From the IMG/VR virus record IMGVR_UViG_3300038424_000251, positions 1 through 64,000 of that record: a DNA stretch of 64,000 nucleotides. One strand, written 5' to 3'. A model generated the notes under the pieces. That model did no database searches, had not been told where the DNA came from, and worked only from the letters and a program-made list of their open reading frames with translations. This document shows positions 30,953 through 38,924 of this stretch, one piece after another; positions within the stretch are counted from its first letter, which is position 1; every line of letters begins with the position of its first letter. Source of the DNA: a virus. The position numbers and the translations under genes were made by a program.

Positions 30953-32235
30953 AAAAAATAGGTATTTATCCGGGAAATTTTCAACCAGCTACTAGAGCTC
31001 ACTTGGAAGTTTATAAAAGATTAAAATCGTTGGTAGGGCCTGATAGTTTTATAGCTACTACAGATAGAGAGCCTACGCCTGATGCGCCATTGAATTTTGG
31101 AGATAAACAGCAGATTTGGGTAAGACATGGAGTTTCGGCAGGTCAAGTAGTTAAGATTTCTATGTTACCATCTGATAATATAGAAAGAGCTATGGAGTGG
31201 AGGCCAGTAGAAATTTTCAATAATTTTTCAGCAGAACATATAGCAGCTATCTGTGTTTTTAATGAGAAAGAAGTTGCATTGTTTTCCAAGAGGAAGGGAA
31301 AAATAGGTCCAAGTGTTGATGGTATGGTTGCTGGAACAACAGGAAAAATTCAAAGGGTGGTGGAAGCTTTATTAAAAAAGAAAAAAAAGGCAAAAAAGGA
31401 ACGTTCTCCGATGATTTATAAACCGACAGGTTTTAATGTAATAAGTAAAAGTACTGTTGATATTAAAAAACAAACAGAACCACGAGAAACAGAAAGTAGA
31501 GAAACATGGTTAAAACCAGATGGTTCTCTTCAATATTTTCAACCATATAAAGGAAATGAAAATATTTTGAAACCATTTAGAGAACACGCCTATATTATAG
31601 TGTTAGATGATTCAAGAATTCAAGGAAATCCTGTATCTACGGCTAATATTCGTAGTGTTTTGGGTTCTACGAAATATACTGATGACCAGAAGAAAAAATT
31701 CTTTAGATGGATATTTGGCTGGTTTGATATAGGGTTATATCAATTAATAACATTAAAATTTAAAATGGCACATCAAGTTATGTCACCAGAAGAGGAACCA
31801 TCACAACCAGCTATGACGGATGTAGGCGCAGAAACTCAAATATATCCATCAAAATCTTTTTCTTCTTCTGAAATTTATAATTCAAGAAGAAAACTAAAAG
31901 AGATGGTTTATGAAATTCTTGAAGAAATAATGGATGAAGATTATTCTACTACTATCAATGAGCCTGATTCTTCTACTACTGATAAGGGAACGTCTGGTAC
32001 TTCGAATGGGGAAAAAAGTTCATCACAACAAAGAGCAGATGCAACTAAACAGAAGCAGGATTTGGTTGCACAAAAACGACAGGCTGAAAGAAGTTTAAAG
32101 GGCATGACAGCAGATTTGGCATGGAAAAAGGCAGATGTTGATAGAAAAAGAAAAGACGAGCTTCCGGGTAAAAGAAAAGAAATAGATGATTTGAATAGAC
32201 AAATTGCTGCATCTTCGGGTGCTATTAATGTATAA
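30949..32235 (+). CDS. Cytidylyltransferase-fold protein with internal tag and coiled coil
   Basis: A 428-residue product. MKKIGIYPGNFQPATRAHLEVYKRL is the opening of HxGH-type nucleotidylyltransferases (GxFxPxxxxH with RAHL), and PVSTANIRSVLGS at about 228-240 matches their ISxTxIR phosphate-binding motif. These transfer nucleotides to NMN, pantetheine phosphate or similar. From about 312, RRKLKEMVYEILEEIMDE is an internal tag copy, followed by a polar linker and an Arg/Lys/Glu coiled coil (about 355-420). The fusion suggests either an attached packaged tail piece or a polyprotein. Confidence 0.6.
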   Translation: MKKIGIYPGNFQPATRAHLEVYKRLKSLVGPDSFIATTDREPTPDAPLNFGDKQQIWVRHGVSAGQVVKISMLPSDNIERAMEWRPVEIFNNFSAEHIAAICVFNEKEVALFSKRKGKIGPSVDGMVAGTTGKIQRVVEALLKKKKKAKKERSPMIYKPTGFNVISKSTVDIKKQTEPRETESRETWLKPDGSLQYFQPYKGNENILKPFREHAYIIVLDDSRIQGNPVSTANIRSVLGSTKYTDDQKKKFFRWIFGWFDIGLYQLITLKFKMAHQVMSPEEEPSQPAMTDVGAETQIYPSKSFSSSEIYNSRRKLKEMVYEILEEIMDEDYSTTINEPDSSTTDKGTSGTSNGEKSSSQQRADATKQKQDLVAQKRQAERSLKGMTADLAWKKADVDRKRKDELPGKRKEIDDLNRQIAASSGAINV

Positions 32236-32546
32236 TGATACTATTTCTTTTAATTATAGCTGGTATTTTATTGGAATTAATAGTTCTTGCAGCTATTGTA
32301 TATCTTATTCTAAAATACTTTTTCAAATCAAAACGTTTATCATTTTCCAGTAAAAATACAATGCCAGAAATAATGGTAATACATAATAATATAAAAGAAA
32401 AACTACATGAGAAGAATATAGAATCTCCAAGTTGTGTGTATAGTACGTTACAACAGGATGAACTTGTCAAATCTGATGGTGATTTAATTCCTTATAACCT
32501 TACAGAAAAAGAAAAGGATACATTAAAAATGTTTTACAATAGATAA
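32235..32546 (+). CDS. Small membrane protein
   Basis: A 103-residue product. Residues 1-27 (MILFLLIIAGILLELIVLAAIVYL) form one transmembrane helix followed by a basic KYFFKSKR stop-transfer segment, so the polar C-terminal 70 residues are probably cytoplasmic. It overlaps the previous stop by one base. Might take part in lysis or membrane anchoring during assembly; there is no specific motif. Confidence 0.55.
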   Translation: MILFLLIIAGILLELIVLAAIVYLILKYFFKSKRLSFSSKNTMPEIMVIHNNIKEKLHEKNIESPSCVYSTLQQDELVKSDGDLIPYNLTEKEKDTLKMFYNR

Positions 32547-32607
32547 TAATAAAATTCTAAAAATTTAGTTGTTTGTCTATATATCTTTATGAAAGGCAAA
32601 GATAGTT

Positions 32608-33468
32608 ATGGCAGATAATAATCAAACAATTCCAATTAGGCGTCAAGTAATTAATGTTCCAGACTTTGTTACTAAAGCAGTTACCGATATTCCACAATCA
32701 AGGGATATAATAAAATATCCAACTGAAATAATTCCACTTCCAACAAAAGGGTGGTTTTATCCAGAAGGTCATATATTGTCGTCAGGTGAAATAGAAATTA
32801 AACAAATGACAGCAAAAGAAGAAGATCTTCTTGCTAATCAAGAACTCATCAGAAAAGGTAAAGTACTGGATAAATTGTTGGAATCTGTTATAGTAAATAA
32901 AGCAATTAAGCTTGATGAAATCTTGATTCCTGACACAAATGCTATTTTTATTGCTATGCGAAGACTTGCATACGGAGATGAATATGACGTTTTAATTGAA
33001 TGCCCTAGATGCTCAGCACAAAATAAAGTAAAAATAGACCTTTCAAAACTTTCATACAAACCTTTTAATTTTGACGAATATCCGAAGGGCCAAAATAATT
33101 TTACGTTTAAATTACCGAGTTCGGGTGTCACTATAACATATAAACTAATGAGTAAAATTGATGAACAATCAATAGATGCTGAATTAGCTCAAATTAAAAA
33201 AATTTCTAAAGAGAATACTGGAGAACTTACAACTCGATTGAAATATTTATTTACTTCTATAGACGGTAACATGGATAGAGTTGGTATTAGAAGGTTTATA
33301 GAGGAAAAAATGGTTGCTAAAGACAGTTTAGCACTTAGAAAGCACATGAGGGAATATAATCCAGATGTAGATATGACATTTGATTTTAAATGTTCTGAAT
33401 GTGATCTTGAAAGGAGATTGGATATGCCTTTAGGCTCATCCTTTCTATTCCCTGACGCTAACTCCTGA
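32608..33468 (+). CDS. 26: Baseplate hub assembly protein, T4 gp26-like
   Basis: A 286-residue product. IIPLPTKGWFYPEGHILSSGEIEIKQMTAKEEDLL at about 41-75 is the hallmark opening of the T4 baseplate gp26-like family. A zinc-ribbon pair follows: ECPRCSAQNKVKIDL near residue 132 and FKCSECDLERRLDMPLG near 264. The family aids hub assembly. GAAAGG precedes the ATG. The 3' end overlaps an out-of-phase frame leading to the tape-measure gene. Confidence 0.7.
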   Translation: MADNNQTIPIRRQVINVPDFVTKAVTDIPQSRDIIKYPTEIIPLPTKGWFYPEGHILSSGEIEIKQMTAKEEDLLANQELIRKGKVLDKLLESVIVNKAIKLDEILIPDTNAIFIAMRRLAYGDEYDVLIECPRCSAQNKVKIDLSKLSYKPFNFDEYPKGQNNFTFKLPSSGVTITYKLMSKIDEQSIDAELAQIKKISKENTGELTTRLKYLFTSIDGNMDRVGIRRFIEEKMVAKDSLALRKHMREYNPDVDMTFDFKCSECDLERRLDMPLGSSFLFPDANS

Positions 33469-33694
33469 AGATAAAGTAAGGATTCATCAAGAAATTTTTT
33501 ATTTGATTTATCACAGTAATGGTGGCTTTACACACGATGAAGTTTATACTATGCCTGTGTTTCTTAGATATTTTTATTTAAGAATGCTATTTGACCAAAA
33601 AGAAAAAGAATCTAATGAAATGAAAAATCAAGATTCTGATATGACTCCAAAATCTAAATTTGTTTCCCATCCCAATATAAGGAAACCTGCATAA
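33452..33694 (+). CDS. Small conserved-looking ORF overlapping gp26-like end; start unclear
   Basis: The frame is open from 33434, in the +1 phase relative to the gp26-like gene, and reads TLTPEDKVRIHQEIFYLIYH into GGFTHDEVYTMPVFLRYFYLRML. Protein-like sequence continues well upstream of the first usual start, a TTG at 33503 with no ribosome-binding site. The only upstream options are CTG at 33452, ATT at 33482, or a +1 ribosomal shift near the gp26-like stop. I list from 33452, with low confidence in the start. It lies directly before the tape-measure gene, where many phages encode a frameshifted tail-assembly chaperone. Confidence 0.55.
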   Translation: MTLTPEDKVRIHQEIFYLIYHSNGGFTHDEVYTMPVFLRYFYLRMLFDQKEKESNEMKNQDSDMTPKSKFVSHPNIRKPA

Positions 33695-33711
33695 TTCTTT
33701 TGGTTTTTCAC

Positions 33712-33719
33712 TATTTATA
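33712..33719 (+). promoter_or_regulatory. TATTTATA motif upstream of tape-measure gene
   Basis: TATTTATA 26 bases before the ATG at 33746. Confidence 0.42.
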
Positions 33720-33745
33720 GTTTATAACACCAGAAGTGTATCCAT

Positions 33746-36232
33746 ATGGCAGAACAACCAAAAAGGTCAAAACAAGAATTAAAAGAAGAAGCTCAGCTTG
33801 TTGAAAGTATTAATGAGAAACTTAGATATCTTTTGGAACTTAAAAAAGAGGGTATAAGGTTAGAAAAACATCTTCTAAAACTAGAAGAGGACCGGTTACA
33901 AGAAAGTCTGGATAGAGGGGAAATAAGTGAGAAGGAATACGAGACTAAGACAAATCTTGTTAAGGCTGAAGAAAAAATATTGTATTCTATAGGAAGAGGA
34001 AGAGTTCCAAATGCTGAAAAAATTAAAGGATTAATATCTGCTAATAAAGAATTAAATACACAAACAAAACTTCAAGAAAAAGCTGTAACATTAGAAAAAG
34101 TATTGGATAAACTAGGATTTAGTTCGTCAGCTAGGATGATAGAAATGATGAAAGGAATGACAACTAAAACAGCATTAGGTTATGTTACGCTTATATCTAT
34201 GGGAATTTATGCAATAAAATTGTTTAAAGATTTTCAACAAATAGATAAAGCTGCTGCAGAATTCAGAAAAACTATGGGATTGGTAAGAATGGATTCTGAA
34301 AGGTTAGAAAAAGTAGCAAGAATTATAACATATGATTATGCTCATATCGGTATAATGGCTGAAGATGTTTATAAATCAATGTTAGCTATAACTGCCACTA
34401 TAGGAACTTCTCAAATTATTACAAGGGAGATGGTCGAAGATATGACTTTCCTATCAGTTCAACTTGGTGTTGCAGAAACAACATCTGCTGAATTTTTAAG
34501 AGTTATGGGGCAGGTATCACAAGCTACTATGAACTCTCAAACGAGTATAGCCTTGTTTACTGCCAAATTGTCTGCTGCCGCAGGTACAAATTTGAATGAA
34601 GTAATGGGTGATGTTGCAACAGCTACAAAATCGAGTTACCAATTTTTAACGAGAGATTCATTAGCCCTTGCTAAAGCAGCAGTGGAAGCAAGAAGAATGG
34701 GTACAAGTTTAGACTCAGCAGTTAGAACTTCAAGTTTTTTGTTGGATTTCACAAGAAGCGTAAATGCTGAAATGAATATGAGTGTTTTGGTTGGAAAAGC
34801 TATAAATCTTCAGAAAGCTCGTGAATTAGCATATCATAGGGATATTGCTGGATTAAACAAAGAAATCTTAAATATATTAAGACAAACTAATTTTGAAAAT
34901 CTTGACCCATTCCAGCAGAATGCTGTAGCAGAAGCGTTGGGTAAATCTGCTGACGAGTTGGCAAAAATGGCACAATCAGATAGGGAAATGAGGTTACTTA
35001 GGGGTGATGACACACTTAGAAAGCAAGTAGCAGAGTATGATAAATTAAGAGCAGCTAATAAAGCAATGGCAGATGATGCAGCAAAAAGTTATAAAACAAA
35101 ATTGGAAGAATTATCAAATGCAGAATCATTAAAAACTATAACATTAGCTATACATGCTGTTGTGCAAAAAATGCTTTATTTTCTTCTACCGCCTATAGTT
35201 TGGATTTTAACAGGTGCAGCATGGGTTTTAAATCAAATAAATATGGGTATGGCTAGATGGGCATTTATATTAGGATTGGTTATTGATTATCTTGATGATG
35301 TTGCTTTATGGTTTTTTGGTATTAAAAAACCAAGTATTATAATGAATTTAGCAAAAGGATTATATACAGCAATCACTTATCCTTTTAAATATGCTAGGGA
35401 TTTATTTTTAAAAACTAATACGGTATTACAAATGATAGGTAAAAGCGTTGAAACTTTGGGGTTGAGATTTAAATATATCAATGTTTTTTTCCGTTCTTTC
35501 GGTTCTTTTTTTAAAACAATTGGAAAGGTATTTGGTGAAATTCTTCTTCCGTTAATGTTTATTTATCATTTAAGTGTAAATTTATGGAAACTTTGGCACG
35601 ATCCCAAAGCAGCAACAGGTTGGATGTCGGTTGCTCGCGCTTTTGGATTGGTTTTTAAATCACTATTACAAGCACTTAATGATTTAACTTTTGGATTAGC
35701 AGGAAAAATCCTTAGTTTTCTGGATTGGCTTGCTACTAAAATATTTGGGTCATTACTTGACCCCTTTAAAAGGGCTTGGCATATAATTAAAAAGTTTTGG
35801 GTTGGGGAATCTCCATCCCAATTGGGACTATTAATTCTTGAAGGAATAGTTGCAGTTGAAGGTTTGATACTTAGAGCTTTGATTTCACCATTTAAAAAAG
35901 CTTGGGAATTTATTAAAAAGCTTCCTATTATATCAAAACTAATGGGAAGCACCAGCATAGGTGGTAACATTTCCCCTGAGGCTAAAACCGCAATGACTGT
36001 AGAAAGAGGTAAGCCATCTGTGGATATTAAAAAATCATCGGATGCTTTAACTACCACAGTTGGTGGTATGAGTGATGAACTTGTGAAGAGATTATCATCA
36101 ATTGTAGATGCTATTAACGATTTAAGAACTGATTTTAAAAATGGTAGTTTAACCGCCAATGTTTACATCGATTCCCAGAAGCTAGATGCTTTGATGGGAA
36201 GAAGATTAGCTTATACAGGTCAATTGGTGTAA
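33746..36232 (+). CDS. 29: Tail tape-measure protein
   Basis: An 828-residue product. Residues 1-130 are charged coiled coil (KQELKEEAQLVESINEKLRYLLELKK). A hydrophobic segment at about 145-165 (TALGYVTLISMGIYAIKLF) and a cluster at about 470-540 (MLYFLLPPIVWILTGAAWVL, WAFILGLVIDYLDDVALWFFG) are typical of tape measures that can enter membranes on infection. The C-terminus is helical with GLMSDELVKRLSSIVDAIND-like repeats. Its length sets tail length; T4 gp29 has 590 residues, so a longer tail is expected. Position between gp26-like and gp48/54-like genes agrees. Confidence 0.78.
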   Translation: MAEQPKRSKQELKEEAQLVESINEKLRYLLELKKEGIRLEKHLLKLEEDRLQESLDRGEISEKEYETKTNLVKAEEKILYSIGRGRVPNAEKIKGLISANKELNTQTKLQEKAVTLEKVLDKLGFSSSARMIEMMKGMTTKTALGYVTLISMGIYAIKLFKDFQQIDKAAAEFRKTMGLVRMDSERLEKVARIITYDYAHIGIMAEDVYKSMLAITATIGTSQIITREMVEDMTFLSVQLGVAETTSAEFLRVMGQVSQATMNSQTSIALFTAKLSAAAGTNLNEVMGDVATATKSSYQFLTRDSLALAKAAVEARRMGTSLDSAVRTSSFLLDFTRSVNAEMNMSVLVGKAINLQKARELAYHRDIAGLNKEILNILRQTNFENLDPFQQNAVAEALGKSADELAKMAQSDREMRLLRGDDTLRKQVAEYDKLRAANKAMADDAAKSYKTKLEELSNAESLKTITLAIHAVVQKMLYFLLPPIVWILTGAAWVLNQINMGMARWAFILGLVIDYLDDVALWFFGIKKPSIIMNLAKGLYTAITYPFKYARDLFLKTNTVLQMIGKSVETLGLRFKYINVFFRSFGSFFKTIGKVFGEILLPLMFIYHLSVNLWKLWHDPKAATGWMSVARAFGLVFKSLLQALNDLTFGLAGKILSFLDWLATKIFGSLLDPFKRAWHIIKKFWVGESPSQLGLLILEGIVAVEGLILRALISPFKKAWEFIKKLPIISKLMGSTSIGGNISPEAKTAMTVERGKPSVDIKKSSDALTTTVGGMSDELVKRLSSIVDAINDLRTDFKNGSLTANVYIDSQKLDALMGRRLAYTGQLV

Positions 36233-36247
36233 TATACTTATTAATAT

Positions 36248-38608
36248 ATGCCTAACAGAACAACAACAGTAATTAAGCTTTCAGATTTTCCACCAACACT
36301 TCCTGTAGTTCCGCCGAATTATCCTTCTGGTCCAGCACCCGGCAAAATACAGCTTTTGTTGGATTATAATAGTAGCTATCTTTATCATAAATTTAGTCCT
36401 TATACTAATTATCATGATAGTGTTTTGGCTAGTGTTCTTTCTAATAGACAACCATTTATTTACACATTTATAGATGATGCTCAAAATTCTGTTTTTGCTA
36501 AATTACCACAATCCGTTCAATCATTAACTGATTTGGTAAATATCAATCAAGATTCTATAAATGATGTAGTTAGAGTTTCCAATTTTCTTATATCATCATG
36601 GGGAGTTCAATTTCTAGTTTCTCAAACTGCTATTCAAAGGTTGGCATCATTTGATGAAACTAGAGTTTACAATCCTTTATCACCTATTCTCTCCACTATT
36701 GCTCCTTTGACTTTGGGAATAGGAAATATGCCAACAAGACATATTGAAGGTGGTTTGCTTGGTCTTGCTAATTCAGTAACATCGGTGGTAGGTATAAATT
36801 TGGAAAGTGGATTTCAAACACCCAAAAGCACAGTGGGTAATGATGCTTTACCAACAGGCAATACAGGTCAGGGAAAAGGATTGATTCGTGGTTCTGATGC
36901 AGCAAAAGGAATATCATCATTTCAATCTAAATGGGCACCATCTACTACACAAAATAGTTCTCTGTTAGGTTCAGCATTGAATAATTTTGCAACATCTATT
37001 AAAAATTCATTTACTGCATTTTTTGGTGGTGCTCCTCAATCACCGGGTATTTTTAGAGCAGATGAAGAAGGCTATAAAGTTATGGCTTTAGGTTCTATGA
37101 ATTTGTCTCAACCGTGGTTTGCTTCTGCTATAGGTCAAATTAGTCAACCTGTTACTCAAAATAAATCTGTATTCGGAATTATAGGTTCTGCTGCAGTAAC
37201 AGGTAATGCTCAGACAGTTTTCATAAAACAAAAGCTTATATCACTTCCTGACAGATTTACATATGTCACAACAACCAATGGATTGACGGGGTATAATATA
37301 AATGAGTCTGATGGAGTTAAATCGACGGGTTATTCTGCAGGAAATAAATATACTGATGTAATAGGTCAGCAACCTTTATCTAGTGATACTGATAGAACTA
37401 ATTCTGATATGCTGATTCAATATAGTTATTACACTCAGGAAGCTAATAATTATCCATCCAAATTTTCTGATAATTCTTCAACTGGAGTAGCTGAAATTGA
37501 GAAAGAATTGCAAAAAGTTATTGATAATATAAATATAAGAGCAAAAGCTACCTATAATATTTTTAAAAATAATGCATCATATTTGTTACCTTATGGTTCT
37601 GATGTTAATTATATTGAATATGATAGTTGGTCTAAAAAGAAGGGAAAAGTTGCTTTTAGAGCTGGTGCTGCTGGAGAGTATATTAGTGGACCTTCTAGTA
37701 ATACAGACACAACTCAACCAAGAACAATTGATGCTTCGGTTTCACTAGGTCATAGTTTAAGAATGGCTACAACTTTTCTATCTGATGGTATAAATATGTT
37801 GGGTGTTCTTCCAAATGATAGAAGTATCACGGGTAATTCCGTTTATACTGGTTGGACTGTATGGGAACCATATGATGATGATTTAATTGCGTTCTTTTTT
37901 TATGACGTGGTAAATGACAAATATATTCCATTTCGTGCTACGGTAAAAGCTATATCAGAAGGTAATACAGCATTTTGGGATGAACTTCGTTTTATAGGAA
38001 GAGCAGACCAATTGTATTCATATAATGGATTTAGTAGAACTCTTTCATTCACATTTAATGTTGTAATTAATAGTGTTAATGAATTATTACCATCGTGGAA
38101 GAAAATCAATTATATTGCAAGTGCAGTAAAACCATCAAATTATACGACAGGTCAAGTTATAAATAATGTTTATAATCGATTTATTGTTCCCCCTATGATG
38201 ATGTTAACAATTGGTGATTTGTATAAATTTCAACCTATAGTTATTACATCATTAAATGTTAATATTCCTGATGATGCTTCTTGGGAAACATTAAATGAAA
38301 ATAATTCAAAATTAGGTTGGAGTTATTTAAATGGTTTAATCACCGCTCCAAATTTAGGTAAAAATTATGGACAACTTCCTAGAGAAGCTGAAATAGCCGT
38401 TACTTGTAATATACTTGAAAAAGAAAGAGCTATTATGGGCGGCTCTCATTTTGGTCATGAACCAAGAATTGATAATTGGGAAAACAAAGTTATTGCTGAA
38501 AGATTTTTGACTGGAAGTGTTCCATATTTGCCTGTTCCTACTGTTTTACATCAGAACTTTGTAGAATGGAATGACCCCGGACAACCTGACCCACATCAAA
38601 CAGCTTAA
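36248..38608 (+). CDS. Baseplate tube-initiator-like protein (gp48/gp54-type)
   Basis: A 786-residue product. The C-terminal 250 residues resemble gp48/gp54-type and related baseplate proteins: RTLSFTFNVVINSVNELLPSW, then VPPMMMLTIGDLYKFQPIVITSLNV and DDASWETLNENN. The first 400 residues (N-terminal Pro-rich MPNRTTTVIKLSDFPP) are mostly Ser/Asn/Gly-rich and could be a decoration or hub-contact part. It is much larger than T4 gp48 (364). It lies directly after the tape measure as in T4. The exact T4 equivalent is uncertain. Confidence 0.6.
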   Translation: MPNRTTTVIKLSDFPPTLPVVPPNYPSGPAPGKIQLLLDYNSSYLYHKFSPYTNYHDSVLASVLSNRQPFIYTFIDDAQNSVFAKLPQSVQSLTDLVNINQDSINDVVRVSNFLISSWGVQFLVSQTAIQRLASFDETRVYNPLSPILSTIAPLTLGIGNMPTRHIEGGLLGLANSVTSVVGINLESGFQTPKSTVGNDALPTGNTGQGKGLIRGSDAAKGISSFQSKWAPSTTQNSSLLGSALNNFATSIKNSFTAFFGGAPQSPGIFRADEEGYKVMALGSMNLSQPWFASAIGQISQPVTQNKSVFGIIGSAAVTGNAQTVFIKQKLISLPDRFTYVTTTNGLTGYNINESDGVKSTGYSAGNKYTDVIGQQPLSSDTDRTNSDMLIQYSYYTQEANNYPSKFSDNSSTGVAEIEKELQKVIDNINIRAKATYNIFKNNASYLLPYGSDVNYIEYDSWSKKKGKVAFRAGAAGEYISGPSSNTDTTQPRTIDASVSLGHSLRMATTFLSDGINMLGVLPNDRSITGNSVYTGWTVWEPYDDDLIAFFFYDVVNDKYIPFRATVKAISEGNTAFWDELRFIGRADQLYSYNGFSRTLSFTFNVVINSVNELLPSWKKINYIASAVKPSNYTTGQVINNVYNRFIVPPMMMLTIGDLYKFQPIVITSLNVNIPDDASWETLNENNSKLGWSYLNGLITAPNLGKNYGQLPREAEIAVTCNILEKERAIMGGSHFGHEPRIDNWENKVIAERFLTGSVPYLPVPTVLHQNFVEWNDPGQPDPHQTA

Positions 38609-38615
38609 TATATTT

Positions 38616-38921
38616 ATGAAAAGATATGATTCAACATCAATGATGCAAAGGTGGGATGGTAAAAGGGTTTATGTTACAACTCAATACCCAATTATACAAC
38701 CTCAAGATAGTGATGCTATTGTTATATCTAATGAAGCAGATTATTTAGATAACCTTGCTTACAAGTATTATAATGACCCCACATTATGGTGGATTATAGC
38801 ATTGGTCAATAATATTGGTAAAGGGAGAATGAGTGTTCCACCGGGTATGCAACTTAGAATACCAACTAATATTAATGATATTCTAGTACAATTTAATACG
38901 TTAAATTATAATTCACAATAA
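38616..38921 (+). CDS. 53: Baseplate wedge protein, T4 gp53-like
   Basis: Start taken at the ATG at 38616 inside ATATTTATG. The 101-residue product matches the core of T4 gp53: DYLDNLAYKYYNDPTLWWIIALVNNI aligns with the T4 segment ELANAIYGNPQLYWVLLMCND, followed by VPPGMQLRIP, which is LysM-like. It lacks the C-terminal half of T4 gp53 (196). Baseplate wedges carry the fibres and initiate sheath contraction. Confidence 0.72.
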   Translation: MKRYDSTSMMQRWDGKRVYVTTQYPIIQPQDSDAIVISNEADYLDNLAYKYYNDPTLWWIIALVNNIGKGRMSVPPGMQLRIPTNINDILVQFNTLNYNSQ

Positions 38922-38924
38922 GTT

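Noticed and set aside
35566-36159. 197-codon open frame on the minus strand
   Set aside because: It lies wholly inside the tape-measure gene, has no ribosome-binding site or neighbours on that strand, and the protein lacks recognisable features. A shadow of the real gene.
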